Both the position numbers and the translations under genes were made by a program. This document shows, piece after piece, positions 1 to 9,097 of a DNA stretch of 64,000 bases (the stretch's first letter is position 1; each line of letters starts with the position of its first letter). The notes beneath the pieces were generated by a model. That model was given only the letters and a program-made list of their open reading frames with translations, was not told the DNA's origin and ran no database searches. Source of the stretch: Calliopum simillimum (lineage: Eukaryota; Arthropoda; Insecta; Diptera; Lauxaniidae); NCBI GenBank assembly GCA_951812925.1, contig OX638371.1, positions 83,523,697-83,587,696 on the forward strand. The letters run 5' to 3'.

Positions 1-686
1 GTATTTTTTTAATCACTTTTCCAGCAACACTGTCCTTAACTGCTGTTTTTTCTCTTTCATATTTTCTTAATTCTCAGTGGATGTGGTCAACTATGCAAAA
101 CAACATTTGTAAATGTATGCATGTGTGCTTGCATTAAATACGTGTTGGCGCAAAAGGATTTTCCATACTGCTGACTGCAATGTATGTAATTATTTTAAAT
201 TTAATTGCGGTTCATTAATTGTTTTTACATTGAAATATGAAAATGTTCGTAAATTATATTCTGTCATTTAATATTATTAAAAGTAAATGCTTAATAATGT
301 GTAAAAGTAATTAAAATGCAGCAGAACGAACAGAAAATGTCGTAAGAGTTTTAACAAAAAGGACTTAAAATATACGAATACTCGTATACTATAGACGTTA
401 GTGTACGGTGTGGCGTATGAGTGTTATGAAATTTTAATTACATGTTAAGTAGACGACAGCGTCAATGCGGCTGTGTGAATAAAATATGTTTGTATGCACT
501 GTTGCACTTACAAAACACACACACACACATTGATGACCATAACTAATGGGCAGCAGTTGGTACTTAAAATTGAAGTATGTATTTTAATTTTGTTGTTATT
601 TTCATTTAATTTCACACACACACATTTAAAGACGATAGTTAAGCTTTTGTATTTAATAAATGTAAAATATTGCTATTAAATGATAA
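1..686. other. AT-rich non-coding DNA
   Basis: No gene is supported here. The stretch is AT-rich with a short CA run near 515-530 and another near 613-624. The short open frames carry no recognisable domain and look like chance. Confidence 0.6.
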
Positions 687-1281
687 CACAGGCCTATAAA
701 AAAAAAAAAAGTACCCTGCGCAAAAGATCAGACCACCTGAACTTTTTGTTTTCGGGGTCGCTGAATTCGAATATGGTACCAAAATAGCGAAGTTGGTTCG
801 CGTTTTTTCAGAAATCAGAAATATTGCTGAAAATTACAGATTTTTGCTGGTTTCTGAAAAAACGCGAACCAACTTTGCTTATCCGGCACTATATTCGGGT
901 TCAGCGACCCCGGAATACATAAAGTTCCGGTGGTCTAATCTATCGCGCAGGGTACTCTTTTTTTTTTTTTTGTTGGTCTGTGCATTGAACCACAAAAACA
1001 AATTCCATGGGCGAACGATCAGACCACCTGAACTTTATGTTTTCGGGGTCGCTGAATCCGAATATGCTGCCAGAATAGCTGAATTGGTTCAAGTTTTTTC
1101 AGAAATCAGAAATAATGCTGATAAAAATCTCAAATTTTCAGCGTAATTGCTGATTTCTGAAAAAAACGCGAACCAACTTTGCTATTCTGGCACCATATTC
1201 GGATACAGAGACCCCGAAAATATAAAGTTCAGGTGGTCTGATCTTTCGCGCAGGGTACTTTTTTTTTTTTGTGGGCCTGTG
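687..1281. mobile_element. Composite palindromic MITE with CACAGGCC ends
   Basis: The sequence starts CACAGGCC followed by an A run and ends with a T run followed by GGGCCTGTG, so the tips are inverted repeats. TAA lies directly outside both ends (684-686 and 1282-1284), consistent with a 3-bp target duplication. Inside are two imperfect palindromes in series, roughly 687-982 and 990-1281. Each has arms holding GTACCCTGCGC, GATCAGACCACCTGAACTT and GGGGTCGCTGAATNCGAATAT. The inner ends of the two units are decayed. No transposase is encoded. The CAC start and 3-bp TNA duplication resemble the CACTA/Chapaev3 group, but that placement is inference. Related copies lie at 36794-37444 and 59650-59685. 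Confidence 0.72.
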
Positions 1282-2106
1282 TAATTGAAAAGGCTTCAAA
1301 GCTTAATGGCCTGTCATCAATTGAAGTGCTTTGAATGGCAATATTATAATGCTTTTTTGTGGTAAAAATATCTGAATCTAAATATCTGCACTTTAAGCAA
1401 ATTTATTTTAAGCCGCATTCTCAGTAAAACGAAGAGACCGATATTTTTGGGTTTATTTTGTTTTAGATCTTTTCAGAATTTTTTGCGTTGTTCGAGTAAT
1501 ACCGTTTTTTTTAGGTAACCTATTACATACAAATGAGGTTTTTTTTGCTTGTCTGACCTTCATAAGCGTGGAAACTATTCATCTGATTTTGATGATATTT
1601 CCAAAGCATCTTAGAATCAATTAGAAGAATTTTTAAGGCTATAAAAGCTATGGTGCCACTCCTCACACATGACATAATTCGCCATTCATCCGAAAAAGTA
1701 CCAGTAGCCAGTTTAATCAGATTTGGTAAAAATGTGAAAGGCACCAGGATTATTAACATTCAAAGAAAGACTTGGAGGAAAAAAATTATGAAAAACACCC
1801 ATTCCATTTTATTGTTGATCTCGAAAGGTTTAATGTCCACGAATGATTTCATTTTTTTTTTTTTTCATTATTTTTTTTTAATTATTCTTTAATGTTCTAG
1901 GAAATTGTTGTTGCTTGAATTCATGTTAACCATTTAGAACATATTAACCTATTATATTCCGTTTTTATGGGTCTTTTTGAACCCTTTATCCAAAAACTTG
2001 GTTATAATGGGTTAAAATATTCCTCAAAAAAATTCTATGAAAAATTTAACCAAGGTTCACTGAAAAAAATACAGTCCGGACGGTGGCAGCCCTTCATGGT
2101 AGCGCA
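1282..2106. other. Unassigned AT-rich DNA
   Basis: Nothing recognisable apart from homopolymer runs near 1850-1880. The last bases (2095-2110) alternate purine and pyrimidine and form the target in which the LTR element inserted. Confidence 0.5.
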
Positions 2107-2110
2107 CGCG
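2107..2110. repeat. Left target-site duplication CGCG
   Basis: CGCG precedes the 5' LTR and recurs directly after the 3' LTR at 9433-9436. The empty target reads as alternating purine/pyrimidine around CGCG, matching the preference described for gypsy-group elements. Confidence 0.9.
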
Positions 2111-2542
2111 AGTTATGTATAATGCTCCAACTGAGGATATCACGTTGCCGTCTGCAACTGATAAACAATTTCTAAATAACCAAAAGAGCAGAATCAGCAT
2201 ATTTTAGCTGACTGCCTTTTGGTACAATATTATGCCTTGAGTTTTCAAAGCATATAAACATACAAACATACAGAAATACAAAGCATATAAACATATAAAC
2301 GGTACGTAACCAAAAGCACAGAATCAGCACCTTTTGGCTGACTGTCTTTTGGTACAATATGATATGCTCTGAGAACTCAAAGCATGAAAAAGTAAAACTA
2401 AATTTTAGAGTAGTTTTAGCCGTTGTTCGACGAAGTCGATCCTTTAAATAAATCTTAAATAAAACTCAAATAAAGTGTCTGTTTTGTGTTGTTAATAAAC
2501 AGTTGTTCACAAATAATATATGAAACTCCATATATTATAACT
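2111..2542 (+). repeat. 5' long terminal repeat
   Basis: Begins AGTTATGTAT and ends TTATAACT, giving a 6-bp inverted tip. It holds a diverged internal duplication of about 77 bp (2178-2254 and 2308-2384), each copy with facing CCAAAAG and CTTTTGG blocks. This may be a duplicated regulatory unit of U3. Three AATAAA hexamers (2447, 2458, 2469) are followed by a GT-rich stretch to about 2500, the usual layout of a poly(A) site. No TATA box was identified, so the transcription start is not assigned. Confidence 0.95.
2447..2500 (+). promoter_or_regulatory. LTR polyadenylation signals
   Basis: AATAAA occurs at 2447-2452, 2458-2463 and 2469-2474, followed by GTGTCTGTTTTGTGTTGTT, a GU-rich downstream element. 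The functional copy would be the identical one in the 3' LTR at 9337-9390. Confidence 0.65.
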
Positions 2543-2552
2543 GGCGCAGTCG
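2542..2552 (+). promoter_or_regulatory. Minus-strand primer-binding site, tRNA-Ser type
   Basis: TGGCGCAGTCG starts on the last base of the LTR. It is complementary to the CCA end and acceptor stem of insect tRNA-Ser, the primer class used by 17.6 and 297. The following bases, CGAACCAACG, do not clearly extend the match. Confidence 0.85.
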
Positions 2553-2624
2553 CGAACCAACGTAAATAAAGAAGTTAATACCAAATATATATCAAAAAAA
2601 AAAAAAAAAAATAAAAAATTTTAT

Positions 2625-2895
2625 AAATTAATAAGAAGATTTGCACACCAATCCGAGGTGTAGCCAACGAAAATTAATAAGAAGATTTGCACACCAATCC
2701 GAGGTGTAGCCAACGAAAATTAATAAGAAGATTTGCACACCAATCCGAGGTGTAGCCAACGAAAATTAATCAGAAGATTTGCACACCAATCCCAGGTGTA
2801 GCCAACGGAAATTAATAAGAAGATTGCACACCAATCCGAGGTGTAGCCAGCGAAAATTAAGAAGATCTGAGGTGAAGTCAACGGAAATTAAAAAG
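2625..2895 (+). repeat. 46-bp tandem repeats in the retroelement leader
   Basis: Five near-identical units and a degenerate sixth lie between primer site and gag. The landmark TTGCACACCAATCC starts at 2641, 2687, 2733, 2779 and 2824, a 46-bp period with one 45-bp step. Each unit also holds GAGGTGTAGCCAACG. Leader repeats are known in gypsy (Su(Hw) insulator sites) and in ZAM and Idefix. TGCACACC here is one base from a TGCATACC-type Su(Hw) core, but the flanking consensus is poor. Function is not shown. Confidence 0.9.
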
Positions 2896-2933
2896 AAGAT
2901 CTGCAGTTAAGAACAGCAGTGCCAACAAAGGAA

Positions 2934-2942
2934 AAAGTGAGT
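2934..2942 (+). promoter_or_regulatory. Candidate 5' splice site for spliced env mRNA
   Basis: AAAGTGAGT (GT at 2937-2938) fits the donor consensus well and lies upstream of the gag ATG. Joined to the acceptor at 7558, it would place env directly behind the leader. This is inference from motif strength and position. Confidence 0.4.
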
Positions 2943-3097
2943 TATTGGTAACGATTTTAAGAAACAAAAGAACCAAAAAATTATATTGTTTTATCAAAAA
3001 ATTGTCAATATCAGAATAAGTACGAGTAGAAGTAGTGTTTATAAAAGTGTAAAAAAAAAAAAAAACAAATAAATATATAAAAACTAACGATAGAATT

Positions 3098-4162
3098 ATG
3101 GATCATCTGCAGTTAAGAACGTTAGAACAATGTGTAATCTCTATTACACAATTGTTGAATCAGAATGCAATTAGGGCCGAAACAACTCTCAGACAGAAGA
3201 TAGAAAAAGATTTAAAATATGTTATTCCATTTGAAGGACATGCAAAGAAACTGCCTGCATTCATAGATGCAATAGAAAGAATACTATTAGACTATGCGGG
3301 ACAAGAAGAGACGGTGTTTAGAGTTATTACTGACTTGAAAATTTTAGGATCTGCGAAAAATTTATTACAGTTATCCAATCCACAAAACTGGCAGGAATGT
3401 AAAAATAGATTGAAGCAGCATTATAAGCCAACTAAAGATCAGATGCAGATAACACAGGAAATAAGTGGTTTAAGAGTAAGGACTATTGAAGAATTGTGTA
3501 GGCGAATTATAGACTGTACAGATTCAATAAGTGAGTTTTGTGCATTAACAGAAAATGGGGGCCAGATGAAAGAGATATTTTCAGGGATATTAATCCAAAG
3601 AATAAAGCAATTAGCATCAGGCACATTTGCATACGCAATTAGAAACATAGTATCTTTAACTGAAATTACAAACATAGTTTATACTTTTGTGGGACTAGAC
3701 GAAGGGAATCTCAATCCTTTAATGAAAAAACATAATCACGTTCCAAACAATGCAAATAATGTCGGATCAGGAAGATTTGGTGGACATGATGCCAACAAAT
3801 TTCGGACACCTAGACCGAACAATAATAATTACAATAACTCTCAAATTACTTCAGCACAGTCTCGAGCCAATAATTATCCACAAAACCAGTCCCAAGCAAA
3901 CAGTCGACCACAATACTCCGGTCAGCAAAGTTATAGGCATAACAATACAACGAATTCTTCAAATATAAATGCTAACAGAGCTAGTTCATCAGGCAATATT
4001 TCGGGACAGAATAATAGAAACTATAATAGAAACTTTAGACAGGGTCTTAGCACTCAACAATCCAGAAACTCGGGCAGACCGACACCGATGGAGGTTGATA
4101 CCATAAGTAGGGCAGATACTACAGAGGCTGCAAATACGAACGAAGAGTTTTTTACAAATTAG
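3098..4162 (+). CDS. gag: Gag polyprotein of errantivirus-like element
   Basis: Encodes the 354-residue structural protein that would assemble the RNA-containing particle in the cytoplasm. Residues 1-210 are mixed and charged (for example LPAFIDAIERILL and NRLKQHYKPTKDQ), as in gypsy-group Gag. Residues 215-335 are rich in Asn, Gln, Ser and Arg. There is no CCHC zinc knuckle, which is usual for insect errantiviruses, where a basic tail is thought to bind RNA. The first ATG of the frame follows an A-rich leader. The pol frame overlaps its 3' end in the -1 phase. The frame is intact with no internal stop. Identity as Gag rests on position and composition as well as sequence resemblance. Confidence 0.9.
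   Translation: MDHLQLRTLEQCVISITQLLNQNAIRAETTLRQKIEKDLKYVIPFEGHAKKLPAFIDAIERILLDYAGQEETVFRVITDLKILGSAKNLLQLSNPQNWQECKNRLKQHYKPTKDQMQITQEISGLRVRTIEELCRRIIDCTDSISEFCALTENGGQMKEIFSGILIQRIKQLASGTFAYAIRNIVSLTEITNIVYTFVGLDEGNLNPLMKKHNHVPNNANNVGSGRFGGHDANKFRTPRPNNNNYNNSQITSAQSRANNYPQNQSQANSRPQYSGQQSYRHNNTTNSSNINANRASSSGNISGQNNRNYNRNFRQGLSTQQSRNSGRPTPMEVDTISRADTTEAANTNEEFFTN
4111..4162 (+). promoter_or_regulatory. Gag-pol -1 frameshift overlap
   Basis: The pol frame is open from 4111, while gag stops at 4160-4162, giving a 52-base overlap in the -1 phase. A T6 run followed by A (4148-4154) is the likely slip site. In the gag phase it reads GAG TTT TTT ACA, so it is not a perfect X-XXY-YYZ heptamer. 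The exact slip position is unproven. Confidence 0.6.
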
Positions 4163-6822
4163 CCTCGGGTGACAAAAATAAAATTCTAATTACACTTACA
4201 CTTTTTGGCAAAAAGTGGTGTACATTAGTAGACCCTGGCTCTACTATAAGTATAATGAAAAAAGAAAGTTTTAAAAATTTTAACCTAACAATTTTAGAGC
4301 AAAATAGTACAATAGTTAGCACCCTAAACGGAAATATAAAAGGGGAAAATATAAAAGTTAAGACTCCATGTCCCACGGAATTCGGATTTCCGGAGAATGC
4401 TAGAATGAAATGGCTAATGATGGATTTCAATAAACCATATGATTTTTTGTTAGGTAATGATTTTATTTTCAGAAACGTAAAGTTAATTGATATAAAAAAT
4501 TTGTGCATTGAAATGAACAGCGGTATTAAAATTCCTTTCCATATGAAAACGCTGCAAGAGCAGGTTTATTCATTGGATGTAATTAAGGTTGAAAATATTC
4601 AAGTGGACCATCTTAATGGACAAGAAAAAGAAGCTATTGGAATTTTGTTGAAAAAATATAAAAAGTTAATGTATAAAGAAGGAGATGCTTTAACAACTAC
4701 GAAGGCGGTAGTACATGAAATAAAAACTGTAACGAACCAACAAATTAATTCAAAGATTTACAGGCTACCTCCTAAACATGAAGAAGAAGTGCGAAAACAA
4801 ATTTTCGAATTAGAAAGTCAAGGTATTATTAGGAAGAGTAAGAGTAGGTATAGTTCACCTATTCTTATAGTACCAAAGAAGAAAGATAATTCAGGAATTC
4901 AGAAATATAGGTTAGTAGTGGACTATAGGAGATTAAATCAATTGACGATCGACGATAAATATCCCCTGCCAAATATCGATAGCATCCTAGACAAATTAGG
5001 CAAAGCTCAGTACTTTAGCACTATAGATTTAGCGAAAGGCTATCACCAGATATTAATGGCTGAGCAGGACATTGAGAAGACGGCATTTGTTACTCCGGCA
5101 GGCCTGTACGAATATGTCAGGATGCCTTTTGGGCTGAAAAATGCCCCCGCCACTTTCCAGAGAATGATGAACGAGATCTTAAGAGACTACATCAATCGTA
5201 TTTGTGTAGTTTATCTCGACGATATTTTGATTTTCTCTACTTCTTTGGAAGAACATATAGTTTCACTGGGCAAAATTTTCTCTAGATTGCAAGAACACAA
5301 TCTTAAAATTCAAGCGGATAAATGTAGTTTTTTAAGGAGAGAAACGCAATTTTTGGGCCACATTTTGACGAAGGATGGTATTAAACCTAATTCGGAAAAA
5401 ATACGAGCCATACAAAATTTGCCCCTCCCGCAAACAGAAAGGCAACTAAAGGGATTTTTAGGAGCCACAGGCTACTATAGGAAATTCATCAAGGATTACT
5501 CCAAGGTTGCCTATCCAATGATTAAATATTTGAAAAAAGGATATAAAATAAATCCAAACGATCCGCAATATATTTCAAGTTTTGAATATTTGAAATTATT
5601 AATTTCATCCCATCCAATTTTAAAATTCCCGGAATATGACAAAGAGTTCACAATAACTTGTGATGCTAGTGATTTTGCAATTGGAGCAGTTCTGGCTCAG
5701 CAAGGACAACCAATTTGTTTCGTTTCTAGAACGCTTAATAATCACGAACAAAAATATGCCACAACCGATAAAGAATTTTTAGCAATCATCTATGCAGTAT
5801 CTTACTTTAGACCATATATTTATGGAAGTAAGTTCAAAATAATAACGGATCATTGCCCTATTAAGTATTTGAATAACAAATACAAGGGGAAGGAGTTCTC
5901 TCAACGCCATCAAAGATGGTTGTTGAAGCTACAGGAATATAATTATGTTATCGAGTACCTCAACGGGAAAGATAATGTTGTAGCAGATTTCCTAAGCAGA
6001 ATTGAAGATTCACCAAAAATTAATGAAAAAAATGACAACGAGTCAAATTTTGTACTGACAGACGAAAAAGACGTAGAAATAAAAACAATTGGCGAAATAA
6101 CCATAGAATATGGTAAAGACAAAAATCGGCGGATCCCAGTATTAAGATTGAATCACGAATCCCACTCAAATTTCGTACTATCAGATGATGACATTCAAAC
6201 AATACATTCTGCAGACGAGGAATTGTTTGAACATTTTACCATTAAAGAGGAAATAGTAAATAAATATAAAATTCAGGTAATTTTAACCTACAGTCCAAGG
6301 GCAGAAATGCAAACACTGCACAATAGAAAAATTTTGGAAATTAATCCAATGGAAAGTGAAAATGTTATTAGGGATATTTTCAAGAAATACATAAAAAAAG
6401 GGAACGTTGGAATTTTTTCTGAAGTTTCGGAACCCGACTATAATAAAATGCAAAAAATGCTAATTTCATTGTTTAATACTGATAGCCAAATTAAATTTGT
6501 AAAATGTACAAAGAGAGCTTCAGAAATAACGGAAGAAGAAGAACTTCATAAACAAATTTCATTGTATCACACAAATGAATCAATGCACAGTGGGATTAGC
6601 GAGACGTATAACACACTCAAAGATAAAATATATTACCCAAAGTTCAGAAATCATATCCAATTGATAATCAATAATTGCCAAAAGTGTCAATTAGTTAAAT
6701 ACGATAGGAAACCAATTAAGCCTAAATTTCAAATTTCAGAAACTCCAAAAGAAAAAAAACGAAATTATCCATTTGGACATTTTTCATTTCAAAAAGCAAT
6801 CATTTGTAACAGTGCTAGATAA
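4111..6822 (+). CDS. pol: Pol, 5' part: protease, reverse transcriptase, RNase H, integrase zinc finger
   Basis: Replication polyprotein read by -1 shift from gag. The first ATG in frame is at 4255, downstream of the protease active site, so that ATG is not the true start. Protease: VDPGST with Asp at 4231. Numbering from 4255, RT has VVDYRRLN (D223), TIDLAKGYHQ (D258) and the YLDD box (320-323). RNase H has the acidic set D470, E507, D532 and D578. The integrase HHCC finger is H772, H778, C808 and C811. All key residues are present. The frame runs out of phase after an A8 run at 6752-6759 and ends 21 codons later at 6822, so the integrase core is lost from this frame and continues in the next one. 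Confidence 0.93.
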   Translation, partial: GRYYRGCKYERRVFYKLASGDKNKILITLTLFGKKWCTLVDPGSTISIMKKESFKNFNLTILEQNSTIVSTLNGNIKGENIKVKTPCPTEFGFPENARMKWLMMDFNKPYDFLLGNDFIFRNVKLIDIKNLCIEMNSGIKIPFHMKTLQEQVYSLDVIKVENIQVDHLNGQEKEAIGILLKKYKKLMYKEGDALTTTKAVVHEIKTVTNQQINSKIYRLPPKHEEEVRKQIFELESQGIIRKSKSRYSSPILIVPKKKDNSGIQKYRLVVDYRRLNQLTIDDKYPLPNIDSILDKLGKAQYFSTIDLAKGYHQILMAEQDIEKTAFVTPAGLYEYVRMPFGLKNAPATFQRMMNEILRDYINRICVVYLDDILIFSTSLEEHIVSLGKIFSRLQEHNLKIQADKCSFLRRETQFLGHILTKDGIKPNSEKIRAIQNLPLPQTERQLKGFLGATGYYRKFIKDYSKVAYPMIKYLKKGYKINPNDPQYISSFEYLKLLISSHPILKFPEYDKEFTITCDASDFAIGAVLAQQGQPICFVSRTLNNHEQKYATTDKEFLAIIYAVSYFRPYIYGSKFKIITDHCPIKYLNNKYKGKEFSQRHQRWLLKLQEYNYVIEYLNGKDNVVADFLSRIEDSPKINEKNDNESNFVLTDEKDVEIKTIGEITIEYGKDKNRRIPVLRLNHESHSNFVLSDDDIQTIHSADEELFEHFTIKEEIVNKYKIQVILTYSPRAEMQTLHNRKILEINPMESENVIRDIFKKYIKKGNVGIFSEVSEPDYNKMQKMLISLFNTDSQIKFVKCTKRASEITEEEELHKQISLYHTNESMHSGISETYNTLKDKIYYPKFRNHIQLIINNCQKCQLVKYDRKPIKPKFQISETPKEKKRNYPFGHFSFQKAIICNSAR
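6752..6759 (+). other. Frame break in pol at an A8 run
   Basis: Upstream of this run the pol frame carries the integrase zinc finger; downstream the core continues in a different phase. A single-base length difference in the A run is enough to explain the switch. Both LTRs look identical and the other frames are open, so this is either a very recent mutation or a homopolymer error in the assembly. Confidence 0.8.
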
Positions 6823-7480
6823 GCTCACAAAATTTTCAGCGGTGTACAGAATTATTGATAGAAACTGGCAAGGAAAGAAATCAATAATGATGGAACATTT
6901 TTCTAAATTTGGAAAACCCACGAAAATTATAATGGATAATGAGTTTAGAGCAGAGCAATTATTCAATTATCTCCAGACTGAAGGAGTACAGGTCCACCTA
7001 ACGAAGCCAAACAGCCATACCGGGAATGCGGATGTTGAAAGGTTACACTCGACCCTGTTAGAGAAACTAACGGGAATCGAAGATCCAAACCTCACAACAG
7101 AGATGAGAATGTATACCGTTATAGGTAACTATAATGAAAGATATCATTCGACCATCAAATGCACACCTAGGGATGCGAAAGATAAAATCTCCTCCGAAAT
7201 CCTATACCATCGATTAATAGCTTTCAAAAACAAAACAATAGATAAAAGAAATAAAAACAGGGAAGAATATGATGAGCAAAGGGAAATAGGACCAATTAAG
7301 AATTACAAGAGAGTGCGTCATAAGGATGAGCCATATTTTAGAATGAATCCATTACAGAATGTTCATAAAGTTAATATAAAAAGGCCTTATAAATTAGCAG
7401 GAATACAAATTTTAGAAGATGGTGAGGATGATGACAGATTTAGTACCATAGCCAGAATGGGGGATAACATGGAACAATAA
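6773..7480 (+). CDS. pol: Pol, 3' part: integrase catalytic core and C-terminus
   Basis: Continuation of pol after the frame break; it has no start codon of its own. The DDE triad of the retroviral-type integrase is visible: D16 in VTVLDKLTKF, D55 in IIMDNEF and E89 in NADVERLHSTL, counted from 6773. The rest (residues 150-235) is basic and then acidic, with NVHKVNIKRPYKLAG, like the C-terminal arm of gypsy-group integrases. The enzyme would insert the cDNA, here with a CGCG duplication. It ends 78 bases before env, separated by T-rich DNA. Apart from the upstream break, this part looks intact. Confidence 0.9.
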   Translation: MDIFHFKKQSFVTVLDKLTKFSAVYRIIDRNWQGKKSIMMEHFSKFGKPTKIIMDNEFRAEQLFNYLQTEGVQVHLTKPNSHTGNADVERLHSTLLEKLTGIEDPNLTTEMRMYTVIGNYNERYHSTIKCTPRDAKDKISSEILYHRLIAFKNKTIDKRNKNREEYDEQREIGPIKNYKRVRHKDEPYFRMNPLQNVHKVNIKRPYKLAGIQILEDGEDDDRFSTIARMGDNMEQ

Positions 7481-7524
7481 AGAATATACAACATTTTTTT
7501 TTTTTTTAACATTTCAATACAATT

Positions 7525-7558
7525 TTTTTTTTTTTGTTTTTTTTTTAACCGATTTCAG
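7525..7558 (+). promoter_or_regulatory. 3' splice site abutting the env start codon
   Basis: A long T tract, an AAC-containing branch-like stretch and TTTCAG end exactly at 7558, and the env ATG begins at 7559. Gypsy env is made from a spliced mRNA, so this acceptor is well placed to make the env transcript, perhaps with the donor near 2937. Confidence 0.7.
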
Positions 7559-9097
7559 ATGTTAATAACGACTATTTTGTTAATCGCGTCGGCGAATATA
7601 ATAAATGGGAAACTTCATGTGACACCCATTATTGAGGATGCAGGATATACCATGGTGCACTTAGGTCCAGTAGAAATAGTGAGGGAAGTAAATATTGCGT
7701 TACACATTATTAGACCTAAGCAATTAAGTAACCTTATTGAGCAGATTAAAGAAGATATAATGAATAATGAGATAAATAATAAAGAATTTCTGTTAAATGA
7801 AATAGACACAATAGAAGCAAGGGTTAAATCTATAACTCCAAACCAAAATTCGAGGAACAAACGAGGATTAATTAATTTAGGAGGGCATGTATACAAATGG
7901 ATATTTGGAGTTATGGATGACGACGACAGGCAGGAAATATTAGAACACCTGGAAATAGTAGAGAAAAACAACCATAATGCCATAGGGAACTTAAACAAAC
8001 AGATTTCAATCAATGACCATTTTAATAAAACAATATACTCGATTAAGGATGCAATTGAAAATGAAAGGGAACAAGTTTTAAATTTTGTAAATGTAACAAA
8101 CATTGAACGTAAGCAATTAACAAAGCAAATGCTATTTAACAGTTATATGGCCAAGTTGAGGTATATTGAAGATAAAATAAAAGATGTTCAAGACAACATA
8201 GCATCGGCAAAACATAATTTAATTCACCCGAAAATGTTATCAAAAGAGGAAATAAACTATTTTGATATAGATTTTTACAAATTGAAATTGGCTAGAGTAG
8301 GATTACTCTCGTATAAAAATGATTCTATTGTATTCGCGATTCAAATACCAAAAACATATGTAAAAACAGAACTAAAATTAATCACTCCTATGCCAAATAA
8401 AGAAAATTTACAAATTAAAATAAAAGATGAAACAATTATCACTATTGACTCCAAAAATTATGTATACCAGGAAAACACTTTATTAAAGAAACTTAAAACA
8501 AGTAACAATTGTATTTTTAAGAATGAATGTACATTTCAGTATAGTAACGCTACTGAAATTCAGGACATAAGTGATGACACTATTATTATAAAAAATGCTA
8601 AAAATGTATCGTTGGTCCATAATTGCGACCACAGAAATATTGTATTAAATAAAAATTACATTATAAGCTTTACAGATTGTAAAATTGAGGTATTAAGGCA
8701 GAAATATTCAAACAATAAAGTTGAATTTGAAGATAGATATGTATACCCGGTGCGGATGCTAGAACAAAGGTACGAGGCCAAATTGTCAATCGAAAGAGTA
8801 GCCATAGAACATATCGAAAATCTTAAAGCAATTGAGGAATTGAAATTCCATAAGAATCTATCATATGGAATAAATTCAGGTTTTATCATCCTATTTCTAA
8901 TATGTCTAATAATAATAATAGTAGTTATAAGAAAAAAGAATATTAATATAAAAATTAAGAACAAAAGAATTCAGGAGAATTCTTCAAGCAACTCGGGAGG
9001 AGTTATGTATAATGCTCCAACTGAGGATATCACGTTGCCGTCTGCAACTGATAAACAATTTCTAAATAACCAAAAGAGCAGAATCAGCATATTTTAG
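7559..9097 (+). CDS. env: Envelope glycoprotein of errantivirus-like element
   Basis: 512 residues, open throughout. Residues 1-17 form a hydrophobic signal peptide. A furin-type RNKR lies at 99-102, followed by GLINLGG, the expected cleavage point and start of a fusion-like segment as in insect errantivirus and baculovirus F-type envelope proteins. Residues 105-240 are rich in charged and helical sequence that may form a coiled coil. A transmembrane segment, about 441-458, is followed by RKK and a tail of about 50 residues. The last 32 or so codons lie inside the 3' LTR, and the stop is at 9095-9097. The family role is membrane fusion and particle transfer between cells; activity here is not shown. 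Confidence 0.92.
   Translation: MLITTILLIASANIINGKLHVTPIIEDAGYTMVHLGPVEIVREVNIALHIIRPKQLSNLIEQIKEDIMNNEINNKEFLLNEIDTIEARVKSITPNQNSRNKRGLINLGGHVYKWIFGVMDDDDRQEILEHLEIVEKNNHNAIGNLNKQISINDHFNKTIYSIKDAIENEREQVLNFVNVTNIERKQLTKQMLFNSYMAKLRYIEDKIKDVQDNIASAKHNLIHPKMLSKEEINYFDIDFYKLKLARVGLLSYKNDSIVFAIQIPKTYVKTELKLITPMPNKENLQIKIKDETIITIDSKNYVYQENTLLKKLKTSNNCIFKNECTFQYSNATEIQDISDDTIIIKNAKNVSLVHNCDHRNIVLNKNYIISFTDCKIEVLRQKYSNNKVEFEDRYVYPVRMLEQRYEAKLSIERVAIEHIENLKAIEELKFHKNLSYGINSGFIILFLICLIIIIVVIRKKNINIKIKNKRIQENSSSNSGGVMYNAPTEDITLPSATDKQFLNNQKSRISIF
8994..9000 (+). promoter_or_regulatory. Polypurine tract for plus-strand priming
   Basis: CGGGAGG directly precedes the 3' LTR, inside the env frame. It is short but in the required position, and the purine run continues into the LTR as AG. 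Confidence 0.7.

Noticed and set aside
2172..2357. 61-codon minus-strand frame, repeated at 9062-9247
   Set aside because: It is the antisense of both LTRs; duplication reflects the LTRs and there is no independent support.
2625..2895. CRISPR-like repeated array
   Set aside because: The 46-bp units are contiguous with no unique spacers, and lie in a retroelement leader of a eukaryotic genome. The same applies to the 66-bp and 48-bp arrays.
7615..8103. 162-codon minus-strand frame inside env
   Set aside because: Shadow of the env gene, hydrophobic by complementarity, with no recognisable domain.
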